Positions 54,621-63,328 of a stretch of DNA of 64,000 bases are shown here, in pieces. The notes under the pieces were generated by a model. It was not told the origin of the DNA, ran no database searches, and saw only the letters and a program-made list of their open reading frames with translations. A program made the translations under genes and the position numbers. Position 1 is the stretch's first letter; each line of letters starts with the position of its first letter. The DNA comes from Bacteroidales bacterium (lineage in GTDB: Bacteria > Bacteroidota > Bacteroidia > Bacteroidales > UBA932): contig JAFWOY010000004.1 of the NCBI GenBank assembly GCA_017509755.1, positions 62,001-126,000 on the forward strand. Reading direction: 5' to 3'.

Positions 54621-56554
54621 TTTACCGTTATTGATTGATTGGTTTGATTGGAAACAAAGGTATTTCCTTCTTCGTCAAGAAGAAGGATGGTGAGAGAAGC
54701 GGTAGGGTAAACAGCAGCACAAGCGGCAGCGCAACGGGTAAGGATGGCGGAGAGGAAGAGGCGCAGGTCATCGGCGGGAAGGCCTTTCCACAGTTCACGT
54801 GCGAGGGTGAGGCGGTCGATGGCTGCGGCGGTGGCCGGCGAACAACCGGCCTCGGCAGCCACTTCCTTCAGGAATCCTTTATTCATGACTACGCTCTTGC
54901 TATGGGTATCCAGATGGCCTTCGGCCAGTTTGACGGCCTTGCCGAGCATGATGCCCATCGTCACTTCGGGGACTTTGAGATCGGCTGCGATCTGGAGCGT
55001 TTCGCCGATAAAATTGCCATAATGCACAAAGGCCTGGGGCGGCAGGTCGGGAAAACGTTTTTTCAGGAAGGATTCGCTCTTGGCGCCGGAATTGATGACC
55101 AGTTGCGGAGTCCCGACGGCCATGGCTACTTCGACTTCGCGCCGGATGGCATCCACGAAAGCTTCGTTGGAGAAAGGCCGCACGATTCCGGAAGTACCGA
55201 TGATGGAGATGCCGTCAACGATCCCGAGCTTGGGATTGAAGGTGCGTTGGGCCAATTCGCGGCCGCCAGGTACGGAAATCGTGACATCGAGGCCGCCGTC
55301 GTACAAGGCCGTCAGTTCCTGTTCGATCATCTGGCGCGGAACACGATTGACAGCCGGGCCCCCGATCGGCAGGCCCAGACCCGGCAGCGTTACACGGCCT
55401 ACGCCTTCGCCTTGCAGGAATTGGATGCCGGGTTCGTCGCTGAAGGCGACGGTGACTACAATGGCCTGTCCATTGGTAATATCGGGATCGTCACCGGCGT
55501 CTTTGATGACGGTAGCGGTAGCCTCATCCGCAAAAAACTGCGACCGTCCAACGCGCGGCAGAACCTTTTTTGGCCCAGCGAGGGCGCTTGGGCCAAAAAG
55601 AACCTGCCGCTCCTCCAGGCCTGCCCGAGTCGCAGTTTTTTGCGAATGAGGCTGCAGATGGACGTCAGCAACGGGTAATGACAAGTGTTCGCCATCGGGG
55701 AAACAGATCGGGATGGTCTCCCCTACCTGCTTGCCAAGGAGGGTCAGCAGGGCGGCCTTGGCAGCGGCTGTAGCGCAGGCGCCAGTGGTGAAACCGCTGC
55801 GAAGGGGGAAAAAGCCGGGTACCCGGCGTTCAATGGCCTTACGGAGACCAAATTCACCCGTAACCACTTCGAAACCAGCCGGGAGCGCAGGACGTCGCAC
55901 AGCATAGACAGGAATGCCCGCCGCTTGGGCTGCCGCCACTTTCTGGACAAAACCACCTGAGTCGCCACTTTCTTTGGTCAAGACAGCCTGGGGATGGAGA
56001 CGGGCCAGCAGGGAGGCATCCTCTTCTTCCTCATAAAAGACAAGCCGCATCGGATCGAATCCTTGCTGCACGGCCTTCTCGAGCGATTCTTCCCGCCGCA
56101 GGATGCGGAACCAGCAGTCGTGCCGTTCCCAGAAGGGACGGAGTTTTCCAATCGTTTGCACACCGGTCAAGGCCAACAGGCGCGTGATGCCGTCGGCTTC
56201 CAGCCGGCGGATGGCATCCGCGTAATCGATACACCAACGGATGCTTTCGGTTTCGTCCGAATAGGTTCGTTCCACGCGGACGACCGGCAGGTCGAGCGAC
56301 TCGGCTACGGAAGCGGCAGTCTGGTGCAATTCGGTGGCAAAGGGATGCGCGGCATCGACCAGCAGGCGGATGGCGTGTTCCTGACAGAAAGCCGTCATGG
56401 CCGCTTCGTCGAGGGCGCCTGTGATGTGCGTGCCATTCTTGCACTCGATCTGCTGCAACGTCCCCCGGGTCGAATACCAATACGGCGACCCCGCCGCATC
56501 GGCTACCCGAACTGCGAGCCTTCCTTCCGTCGTTCCACCGAGTATGAGAATCAT
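54605..56554 (-). CDS. cbiD: Fused cobalt-precorrin-6A reductase and cobalt-precorrin-5B C1-methyltransferase (CbiJ-CbiD) with palindrome-encoded insert
   Basis: 649 residues. CbiJ/CobK part (about 1-245): MILILGGTTEGRLAVRVAD and LLVDAAHPFATELHQTA. CbiD part (about 250-649): LRSGFTTGACATAAAKAALL, ATATVIKDAGDDPDITNG and GTSGIVRPFSNEAF. Such CbiJ/CbiD fusions occur in Bacteroides. Between VADVHLQPHS and ATATVIKDAG lie roughly 45 extra residues (about 301-345, containing QVLFGPSALAGPKKVLPRVG), encoded by a near-perfect palindrome (55520-55653). The frame stays open. In CbiD homologues these segments are close together. Acts in the anaerobic, cobalt-early pathway. Confidence 0.92.
   Translation of the reverse strand: MILILGGTTEGRLAVRVADAAGSPYWYSTRGTLQQIECKNGTHITGALDEAAMTAFCQEHAIRLLVDAAHPFATELHQTAASVAESLDLPVVRVERTYSDETESIRWCIDYADAIRRLEADGITRLLALTGVQTIGKLRPFWERHDCWFRILRREESLEKAVQQGFDPMRLVFYEEEEDASLLARLHPQAVLTKESGDSGGFVQKVAAAQAAGIPVYAVRRPALPAGFEVVTGEFGLRKAIERRVPGFFPLRSGFTTGACATAAAKAALLTLLGKQVGETIPICFPDGEHLSLPVADVHLQPHSQKTATRAGLEERQVLFGPSALAGPKKVLPRVGRSQFFADEATATVIKDAGDDPDITNGQAIVVTVAFSDEPGIQFLQGEGVGRVTLPGLGLPIGGPAVNRVPRQMIEQELTALYDGGLDVTISVPGGRELAQRTFNPKLGIVDGISIIGTSGIVRPFSNEAFVDAIRREVEVAMAVGTPQLVINSGAKSESFLKKRFPDLPPQAFVHYGNFIGETLQIAADLKVPEVTMGIMLGKAVKLAEGHLDTHSKSVVMNKGFLKEVAAEAGCSPATAAAIDRLTLARELWKGLPADDLRLFLSAILTRCAAACAAVYPTASLTILLLDEEGNTFVSNQTNQSITVKCKNL
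55520..55653. repeat. 134-bp palindromic element inside cbiD
   Basis: Outer arms of 25 nt (55520-55544 and 55629-55653) pair with one mismatch; inner arms of 26 nt (55555-55580 and 55585-55610) pair with a few mismatches around a 4-nt tip. The whole can fold into one long hairpin. It is read through in frame as an extra segment of CbiD. Similar in kind to Rickettsia palindromic elements, but the sequence is unlike the A-C elements of this window. Confidence 0.85.
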
Positions 56555-56589
56555 CTTTCCGTTCTTTGATGTCGTACGACATCAACATT

Positions 56590-58434
56590 CTATTGTCTGA
56601 ATAAATGTTTGAATTCGTGGGCGTAGAGGCGGGAGAGACCTTCGCGGTTGCCGATGGCGTCACCGACGACCAGTAAGGTCGTAAGGGTCAAGTTGTTGTC
56701 GCGGACGATCTTAGCCAGGTCGCGCAACTCGCCGCGATAGATCCGCTCCTCTTTCCAAGTCAGTTTATAGCAGGCCGCTACAGGGGTTTCCGGCGGATAG
56801 GCCTGCAGCAGTTCGGCCTGCACTTCCTCCACGATAGCGGCACTCAGGTAGATACACATCGTGCTCTGCGACTGCGCCAGCTTGTGCAATTGCTCGCGCT
56901 CCGGCATCGGGGTGCGTCCCTCCCCACGCGTGAGGATGATGGTCTGTACCTTTTCAGGAATGGTAAACTGCGAACGGAGCGCCGCGGCCGCGGCCTGGAA
57001 GGCAGAGATGCCGGGCGTGATGTGGTAGTGCATTCCGTAGCGGTCGAAAAACGCCATCTGCTCCTGGATTGCGCCATAGATGCAGGGGTCACCTGTATGA
57101 AGGCGGACGACCAACTGACCGCGGTCGTAGAATTCCCTCATCAAGGCGAACTGCTCCGCGAGGTCCATCGACGCGGAACTCCGCACCGTACAACCGGGCT
57201 TGGCATAATAGGTCAATTCTACAGGCACCAGGCTGCCGGCATAGAGAATCAAGTCAGCCTGTTCCAGGAACCGTTTGCCACGGACAGAAACCAATTCCGG
57301 GTCGCCCGGACCTGCGCCGACGATCTCAATATGACCCGCACGGCAGGAAGACTTCTCCTGTGCCACAGCGAAAGTAAAATCGTTCCCTTCCGAAAGACGG
57401 CCTTTTTGTTTCTCAATCAGGAGGGGGCCGCCATGCGCACTGGCAAGGGCGGCTGCCTCGGCTACACTGGCGCTGCCAGTCGCCGCCAGTGCTTTCTCCG
57501 AAGGATTCGGCACATCGACGGCAGCGAGTTCGTCAGCTGGATAAATCATCGTCCGAACCCATGGCCACTGGGATTGAAGCGCCTGCAGCAGCGGTTCGTC
57601 TTTTTTCAGTTCAATCGTCCCGGCCGACGCCAGTGCCTTCTCACTGAGACCCTGAGCATGAAGTTGTGTTTCCATGAAGGCAGGAATCCCGGCTGGATCG
57701 CATTGTTTCCGGCAACCGAATCCCAGATGCAGCACCGGCGGACGGAACACCAATACGGGGATTTCCGCAGGTACTTCGGGCAACTCGAGTTGGGGAGACA
57801 CGACAATCAGGAGAGCCACTCCGTTCAGATCCAAGGTATCACGACGGTAATAAATCTTGACATGCGACGGGCAGGTACGCTCCAGGTAATCAGTCCCGAG
57901 GTCGCGCGCCTCCAGCAGCAGTGCGGTAGGTTTCTTTTCGACGAAAGCGAAGACGGCGCGGTTCATCCGGGCAGGCGTCGTTTCCACTTGCCAACCCATG
58001 CAACGGTCCAGCACATCGAGCGCCCAGAGGCCTTCATTGTCGCTTTGGGTCGTTACAACGGCTTGTCCCCCGATTGTCCGTGCAAGCTGCCGTGCCAATT
58101 CGTTGGCGCCGCCGACATGGCCCGACACGACGGGAACGACGAATTTACCGGTACTGTCGATACAGACGACAGGCGGGTCTTGATACTTATTTTTCAAAGC
58201 CGGGGCGATGCTGCGCACGCAAATGCCCATCGCACCGATGAACACCACGGCCTCAAACTCCGGCCAATGCGCTTTCAAGAAGGGGGCATACGGGCCGATG
58301 GCGGTACATCCGGGCACTTCGTTTTTCGTATAGATTACAACCGCGTTCCGCCCGCTCAGCGCAATCTCACCCGCTACGCTACGCGCCAGCGGCAACGACG
58401 ATTCGGATACAAGGATTATCGCTATCTGTTTCAT
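56590..58434 (-). CDS. cbiGF: Fused cobalt-precorrin-5A hydrolase and precorrin-4 C11-methyltransferase (CbiG-CbiF)
   Basis: 614 residues. CbiG part (1-350): IGAMGICVRSIAPALKNKY, VVPVVSGHVGGANELARQLA, and the C-terminal lid VDVPNPSEKALAATGSASVAEAAAL. CbiF/CobM part (about 370-614), a SAM methyltransferase: IEIVGAGPGDPELVSVRG, LHTGDPCIYGAIQEQ, ITPGISAFQAAAAAL and ILTRGEGRTPMP. Both steps follow each other in the anaerobic corrin pathway, so fusion is logical. Overlaps the cbiET start by 4 nt. Confidence 0.94.
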   Translation of the reverse strand: MKQIAIILVSESSLPLARSVAGEIALSGRNAVVIYTKNEVPGCTAIGPYAPFLKAHWPEFEAVVFIGAMGICVRSIAPALKNKYQDPPVVCIDSTGKFVVPVVSGHVGGANELARQLARTIGGQAVVTTQSDNEGLWALDVLDRCMGWQVETTPARMNRAVFAFVEKKPTALLLEARDLGTDYLERTCPSHVKIYYRRDTLDLNGVALLIVVSPQLELPEVPAEIPVLVFRPPVLHLGFGCRKQCDPAGIPAFMETQLHAQGLSEKALASAGTIELKKDEPLLQALQSQWPWVRTMIYPADELAAVDVPNPSEKALAATGSASVAEAAALASAHGGPLLIEKQKGRLSEGNDFTFAVAQEKSSCRAGHIEIVGAGPGDPELVSVRGKRFLEQADLILYAGSLVPVELTYYAKPGCTVRSSASMDLAEQFALMREFYDRGQLVVRLHTGDPCIYGAIQEQMAFFDRYGMHYHITPGISAFQAAAAALRSQFTIPEKVQTIILTRGEGRTPMPEREQLHKLAQSQSTMCIYLSAAIVEEVQAELLQAYPPETPVAACYKLTWKEERIYRGELRDLAKIVRDNNLTLTTLLVVGDAIGNREGLSRLYAHEFKHLFRQ

Positions 58435-59645
58435 TCTGCACGCATGATTAAAATGGGATTGAAATCGTTGACGGCCACGCGCATCTCGCCAGTAATGCGG
58501 CGGCCGATGGCGGCAATGCCTTCACGGAAAAGATGCTGGCTCTGTTCGCTCACGGCGTTAAAAACAATGACACCACCTGGTAGCAGAACGCTGTCAATGC
58601 GGCGGAGCATTTCGACGAGTCTGCCGCCATGGCCGCCGATGAAGACGGCGTCGGGGGCTGGCAGGCCACTCAGGTCGAACGCAAGGAAGTCTCCAATCAA
58701 GGCGGTGATACCGGGGGCGCCGAACTTGCGGGCATTCTGCTCCATCAGTTCCCGGCCGGCTTCCCGGATTTCAAAGGATGTGACCTGGAGATGCGGGAAC
58801 TGGAGCCGGGCTTCAATCGAAACGGAGCCTGTGCAGAAACCCACGTCCCAGAACGAACTACGGCGGGCCAGATCCAACTGGCTGAGCGTCAGCAGGCGGA
58901 TGGGCATCTTCGTAATCATGTTCACCCGGCCGTCGAGCAAAGCGAAATCGTGTTCCGGCAGGCCGAAGGGATGCGGGCGAGGCCGGATCTGCTCGAGGAT
59001 CAGGCAGTTCGGAAAACGGTAGTCTGCCCCGGCCGCCTCTTCCAGCGAGGCAAAGGCGCGTACACGCTCTTCTTCCTTATTGCCCAGGCATTCGCCTACG
59101 GTCATCGCGTAGTTGTCGTAGCCATAGTCGAGCAGCCGGCGGGCAATCATCGACGGCGTTTTGTGTCGGTCGGTCAGTGCACCGATGAGTCGCTCTCCCC
59201 GGATGACAGCCCGGTCAAAGCCGTCCCAGGGGCGACCAGTGAGCGAGACCGTGCACATACCGGCATAAGCCAGTTCCATCCGGTGTGCAAGCAGTTGCAG
59301 GGAATTGAAGGAGGGAAAAACCGTCAGCTCGGCTTCCGGGAACTCCCGACGCAGGGTATTGGCGATGCCGAAAAACAACGGGTCGCCCGAGGCGAAGACC
59401 ACCACTTCGGACTCATTTGCATATTCTTTGAAAACTGCGTCCAGCGGCACGGTAATATCGATCCAACGCGCGTCCTCTGGCAATAGCGGCGCCACGATTT
59501 CATGATGCCGTTTTCCGCCCGAGAAGACACGGCCTTCAGCAATGGCGTCACGGACCTTCGGCGGGAACCAGACTTCCCGCTCATCTGTCATTCCAATGAC
59601 GGTAAAATGAGGCTGGCTGATGCGGCACTCGCTTCCCCTATACAT
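58431..59645 (-). CDS. cobL: Cobalt-precorrin-6B/7 methyltransferase-decarboxylase (CbiE-CbiT, CobL-like)
   Basis: 404 residues. CbiE part (1-205): FSGGKRHHEIVAPLLPED, VVFASGDPLFFGIANTLRR and VGECLGNKEEERV. CbiT part (about 215-404): FWDVGFCTGSVSIEARLQF (SAM motif; canonical form has DIGAGTG) and DAVFIGGHGGRLVEMLRR. Methylates C5 and C15 and removes a carboxylate. I set the start at the ATG at 59645, which overlaps cbiH-cbiC by 8 nt; upstream codons would run further into it. Confidence 0.93.
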   Translation of the reverse strand: MYRGSECRISQPHFTVIGMTDEREVWFPPKVRDAIAEGRVFSGGKRHHEIVAPLLPEDARWIDITVPLDAVFKEYANESEVVVFASGDPLFFGIANTLRREFPEAELTVFPSFNSLQLLAHRMELAYAGMCTVSLTGRPWDGFDRAVIRGERLIGALTDRHKTPSMIARRLLDYGYDNYAMTVGECLGNKEEERVRAFASLEEAAGADYRFPNCLILEQIRPRPHPFGLPEHDFALLDGRVNMITKMPIRLLTLSQLDLARRSSFWDVGFCTGSVSIEARLQFPHLQVTSFEIREAGRELMEQNARKFGAPGITALIGDFLAFDLSGLPAPDAVFIGGHGGRLVEMLRRIDSVLLPGGVIVFNAVSEQSQHLFREGIAAIGRRITGEMRVAVNDFNPILIMRAE

Positions 59646-61047
59646 CGCGTCCCGGTTTAAGCTGTTCGGCGTCATTGAAACAGAGAATCGAATTGACGAG
59701 CGTGGCGGCAAGGTTGCTGCCGCCTTTGCGGCCCTCGACGATCAGTTTGGGTATCTGTTTGAAAGGTTTGACCATGTGTTTGCTTTCCTTCACGTGGACA
59801 AAACCGACGGGCGCAGCGACTATACCGGCCGGCGCCGCTTTCTTGAGACGGATTTGGTGGCAGAGTTCCATCAGGGCCGTCGGTGCATTTCCGAATACGT
59901 ACAGGGCGTCGGGATGTTCCTCCACGGCCAGGCGGATGCCCGCCTGCGTGCGGGTGATGCCTTTTTCTACGGCCATTTCCGCCACTCGCGGATCAGACAA
60001 ATAGCATTTCACTTCCACCCCGAGCCGTTGCAAGGCGCCCTTGCGGATGCCCGACGCGGCCATTGTCACATCGGTTACAATGGTTTTGATACGGCCCGCC
60101 GCTAAGCCGGCATACAGGCTCTCAACAGCGCCCTCATCCACCTGCAGGATATTCTCCATATCGAAATCGGCAGTCGTATGGATGGCGTGGAGCAGCGCCC
60201 ATTTGTGCCCCAGCGGGATGTCGGGATTCCGCAGTTCCTTTTCGATGGTGCGGAAGCTCTCGATCATGATCTCCTGACCGACGCCTTTCGCGCCCTTGTC
60301 ATCCCGCTCCCGGTAGTAGCCGCGCGGCGTGATGAATTTTCCTTCGTGGATGTACGACTGCGAGTTGCCGATGAGAACCACGGTGAACATATCGACCTGC
60401 TCCGGATCGAATGCGCCCAGTGTCGTAACCGTCACCTGTTGCTCGTCACGGCCGGCCTGGCGGACGAAGCCTACCGGCGTATCAGGACTGCGGTGCTGCA
60501 GGAAGATCTCCTGGAGCCGGTAAAGCTGCCAGTAGCGGCCGTTGCTCTTGGGATTATAGACGGCTGTGATGAAATCTGCGACAGCAGCGGCACGAATGCG
60601 CCGTTCGATGGTCTCCCACGGCGTCATCAGGTCGGAAAGGGAAATGATGCACAGGTCGTGTCCGATCGGAGCGCCCAGCAGCGAGGCCGCTTTCTGGAAA
60701 GCGCTGATGCCCGGCAGGACCTCGATCTCGATATCACTGCCGCGCTCGCGCTTCATTTCCCAGATGAGCGGGGCCATCCCGTAAATGCCCGCATCGCCCG
60801 AACTGACCACACAGACTGTCTTGCCCTGCTCAGCCCTTTCGAAAGCCTGGCGCGCGCGCTCCTTTTCCTTCAGCATCCCGGTATCGACACATTCCGTCCC
60901 GGGTTGCACGTAGGGTTCGACAAACTGAAAATAGTATTGATAGCCAATAATGACATCGGATTGCCGGACCGCCTCCAGAACCGCAGGTGTGATGTCACCC
61001 GCGCTCCCCGGCCCGATTCCGGCCACAATGATCTTTGCTTTGCTCAT
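59638..61047 (-). CDS. cobJ: Fused precorrin-3B C17-methyltransferase and precorrin-8X methylmutase (CbiH-CbiC)
   Basis: 469 residues. CbiH/CobJ part (1-245): KIIVAGIGPGSAGDITPAV, VVSSGDAGIYGMAPLIWE, LPGISAFQKAASLLGAPIGH and YNPKSNGRYWQL. CbiC/CobH part (about 255-469): LLHAIHTTADFDMENIL with the catalytic His, and IVTDVTMAASGIRKG. First gene of the minus-strand corrin cluster; a TATCTTTG promoter lies 7 nt above its ATG. Confidence 0.94.
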   Translation of the reverse strand: MSKAKIIVAGIGPGSAGDITPAVLEAVRQSDVIIGYQYYFQFVEPYVQPGTECVDTGMLKEKERARQAFERAEQGKTVCVVSSGDAGIYGMAPLIWEMKRERGSDIEIEVLPGISAFQKAASLLGAPIGHDLCIISLSDLMTPWETIERRIRAAAVADFITAVYNPKSNGRYWQLYRLQEIFLQHRSPDTPVGFVRQAGRDEQQVTVTTLGAFDPEQVDMFTVVLIGNSQSYIHEGKFITPRGYYRERDDKGAKGVGQEIMIESFRTIEKELRNPDIPLGHKWALLHAIHTTADFDMENILQVDEGAVESLYAGLAAGRIKTIVTDVTMAASGIRKGALQRLGVEVKCYLSDPRVAEMAVEKGITRTQAGIRLAVEEHPDALYVFGNAPTALMELCHQIRLKKAAPAGIVAAPVGFVHVKESKHMVKPFKQIPKLIVEGRKGGSNLAATLVNSILCFNDAEQLKPGRDV

Positions 61048-61053
61048 AACTTA

Positions 61054-61061
61054 CAAAGATA
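61054..61061 (-). promoter_or_regulatory. Promoter -7 element of the corrin-ring cluster
   Basis: TATCTTTG on the minus strand, 6 nt before the ATG at 61047. No room for a riboswitch leader. Confidence 0.65.
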
Positions 61062-61146
61062 AGCAAAAAGCCGTAAAAGACGTTTTTCCGGTCAGCCAAG
61101 AATAACCAGTTCGAGGAAAGTTGGCAGCAAGAACGGGAGAAATGTG

Positions 61147-61154
61147 TAACTTTG
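61147..61154 (+). promoter_or_regulatory. Promoter -7 element before a 38-codon frame
   Basis: TAACTTTG; TTG at 61121-61123 is 23 nt upstream, wider than usual. The only candidate gene is the short frame at 61195. Confidence 0.4.
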
Positions 61155-61194
61155 CGAAGGATCCGGTTTGAAGGATCGAATCTATTGTCTGTCT

Positions 61195-61311
61195 ATGGTC
61201 ATCAACGTTTATTCCCAGTATTTCCAGGCGCAAGGCGTCTTTTCTGAGGTAGAGCGACACGGGGCCAGCGTGGACTGGGCCCATCCGCTGAACGAAGCCC
61301 GGATGGGATAA
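61195..61311 (+). CDS. Possible small protein, 38 residues
   Basis: ATG to TAA in the 342-nt gap between the corrin cluster and the nucleoside hydrolase. Sequence starts MVINVYSQYFQAQGVFSEVE and ends AHPLNEARMG; no family recognized. A promoter-like TAACTTTG lies 40 nt upstream. It could be a genuine small protein or the remnant of a longer gene. The rest of this gap holds nothing else I can name. Confidence 0.3.
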   Translation: MVINVYSQYFQAQGVFSEVERHGASVDWAHPLNEARMG

Positions 61312-61358
61312 TCGCGCCCGCAAACCGCCTGATCCCGCTGATTCTTCCCAGTTTTTTG

Positions 61359-61366
61359 TATCTTTG
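61359..61366 (+). promoter_or_regulatory. Promoter -7 element of the nucleoside hydrolase gene
   Basis: TATCTTTG, 23 nt before the ATG at 61390. Confidence 0.6.
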
Positions 61367-61389
61367 GGGAATCAATGCATTTTGGAGCT

Positions 61390-62757
61390 ATGAAAAAGAC
61401 TTTGCTATTCTTTCTGCTGCTGGCCCTTCCGCTGGCGGGATCCGCCCAACAGAAACCGCGGGTTTCGGACAAAGAACTGGTTAGCGTAATCTGGGCGATG
61501 GGACAGATGTATCCGGATGGTTTTACGCTCAGCCTGGATTCCCTGCGCCAGCCAGCCAAAGGATTGGCCGTATCGTATCAAGCCACCCAGAACAGTTTTG
61601 ACAAGAAGAGCCTGCCGGCTGTAATCAGGCATGCCCATGCGCATGACAACATCGTGGGCGGCTGGTACAGTCCCGAGGAAGACAAGTATTATTTCGACAG
61701 TTCCCGCATCTTCCCGGAAGACAGCCTGGAAGCAGCACTTGCCTTTGCCCGGGAAAACGGCCAGCATACCGTTTATGACCTGGCCAAAGGCATCAATGTC
61801 AAGAGCAACTATGAGCAGCAGGACATCCGTGTCATCCTCGACACCGACATGGGCAGTTCGACCGATGACCTCTTTGCCCTGATGATGCTCTACCGCTATA
61901 TGGACATGCAGCGCTGCAAGTTGATCGGTGTGGTTGTGGACCGCATGGGCAAAGCCAATGCCGACATCGTGGATGCAATGAACCTCTATTACGGGTATCC
62001 CGACATCCCCATCGGCCTGGAAACGGACGGTGTCAAGAACCCGCCCGTATGGATTCCGTATCACAACCTGGCCTACGCCCGCACCATCCATTCCGAATTG
62101 ATGTTCAAACGCTCGATCGGCGACGACGGCAGCTATATGGAAGGCTACAAATTGTATCGCAAACTCCTGAGTGAACAGCCCGACCACTCGGTGACGATCG
62201 CCTCCATCGGCTTCGTCACTTCGCTGGCCCGCCTGCTTGAATCGGGGCCTGATGAATACTCCCCGATGAACGGCGTCGAACTCGTACGCGCCAAAGTGAA
62301 GACTATCTACGCCATGGGCGGCGTGTTCGGCAAAGCCGTCGAACCCGACTACAATTTCCTGCAGGCCATCGACTTCTCACTGAAGTTCTTCGACATGCTG
62401 CCGAAAGAGGTGGACATCGTGTTCTCTCCCGGCGAAGTAGGCGATCCGCTCGACTACCGCCCGGAACAAGTGATCGCCGACCTCTCGTGGACAGACTGCC
62501 ATCCCATCAAATGGACCTATCAGTTCCTCAACTGCGACACCGGCCAGAAGATGTGGGACCCGCAAGCCGTCATCAATGCAGTGGAAGGAGACGATCTGTA
62601 TAAACTCTCGCCCCGCGGCTGGGTGACCCTCACCCCCGCCGGCGAGACGATCTTCACACCTGACCCGAAAGGCAACGCCCGCTACCAGTATCCCGGCGAT
62701 CCGGTCTGGTGCGACATCGTCCTGAAATATATCCGCCTGATGGCCATCCAGCACTGA
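61390..62757 (+). CDS. Exported nucleoside-hydrolase-like protein
   Basis: 455 residues with signal peptide MKKTLLFFLLLALPLAGSA. An N-terminal segment of about 130 residues of unknown kind precedes an inosine-uridine nucleoside hydrolase fold: VILDTDMGSSTDDLFALMML carries the Asp cluster for calcium (family form DTDxxxDD). A late VEPDYNFLQAIDFSLKFF supports the family. Probably cleaves ribosides or related N-glycosides in the periplasm. The gene is followed 4 nt later by the adenosyltransferase gene, so it is co-transcribed with cobalamin genes; a role in supplying ribazole parts is speculative. Confidence 0.8.
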   Translation: MKKTLLFFLLLALPLAGSAQQKPRVSDKELVSVIWAMGQMYPDGFTLSLDSLRQPAKGLAVSYQATQNSFDKKSLPAVIRHAHAHDNIVGGWYSPEEDKYYFDSSRIFPEDSLEAALAFARENGQHTVYDLAKGINVKSNYEQQDIRVILDTDMGSSTDDLFALMMLYRYMDMQRCKLIGVVVDRMGKANADIVDAMNLYYGYPDIPIGLETDGVKNPPVWIPYHNLAYARTIHSELMFKRSIGDDGSYMEGYKLYRKLLSEQPDHSVTIASIGFVTSLARLLESGPDEYSPMNGVELVRAKVKTIYAMGGVFGKAVEPDYNFLQAIDFSLKFFDMLPKEVDIVFSPGEVGDPLDYRPEQVIADLSWTDCHPIKWTYQFLNCDTGQKMWDPQAVINAVEGDDLYKLSPRGWVTLTPAGETIFTPDPKGNARYQYPGDPVWCDIVLKYIRLMAIQH

Positions 62758-62761
62758 TCGC

Positions 62762-63328
62762 ATGAACCGCATCTATACACGGACAGGTGATCAGGGCACA
62801 ACCGGTATCCACGGCGGTACCCGCGTTCCGAAAGACGACATCCGCATCGAAGCCAATGGAGAACTCGATGAACTGAACTGCCATTTGGGCGTGATTCGAA
62901 GCATGCTCACGACCGACGGCTGGGATGACATCTTACACGAAATCCAGCGGAACCTGATGACCGTGATGAGCCTGGTGGCGACACCCGCGGACGGGCGGAA
63001 CAAAAACCCGAATAGCCTGCCGGAAGATCTCGTAGTCAAGTGTGAAGCCACGATGGACATCCTGACCGAAGAAAGCGGTCCCGGACTCCATTTCCTGCTA
63101 CCGGGCGGCACGCCCCTCGCCGCACAACTGCAACTAGCCCGTGCCGTATGCCGCCGCGCTGAACGCCGCCTCTGGGCACTCAACCGCCAGGACCCCGTTC
63201 CCGAAGCCATCCTGCAGTACATCAACCGCCTCTCCGACCTCCTTTTCGTGATGGCCCGCTGCGAACTCGCCCGCCAGGACTGGCCCGAAGAACGCTGGCA
63301 AGCCTTCGCCTATAAGAACCAACGATGA
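62762..63328 (+). CDS. Cob(I)alamin adenosyltransferase (PduO type)
   Basis: 188-residue enzyme that adds the adenosyl ligand to cobalt. PduO/MMAB motifs: IYTRTGDQGTTGIHGGTRVP, ANGELDELNCHLGVIRS, FLLPGGTPLAAQLQLARAVCRRAERR and YINRLSDLLFVMARC. The stop overlaps the next ATG (ATGA), coupling it to cobyric acid synthase. Confidence 0.95.
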   Translation: MNRIYTRTGDQGTTGIHGGTRVPKDDIRIEANGELDELNCHLGVIRSMLTTDGWDDILHEIQRNLMTVMSLVATPADGRNKNPNSLPEDLVVKCEATMDILTEESGPGLHFLLPGGTPLAAQLQLARAVCRRAERRLWALNRQDPVPEAILQYINRLSDLLFVMARCELARQDWPEERWQAFAYKNQR

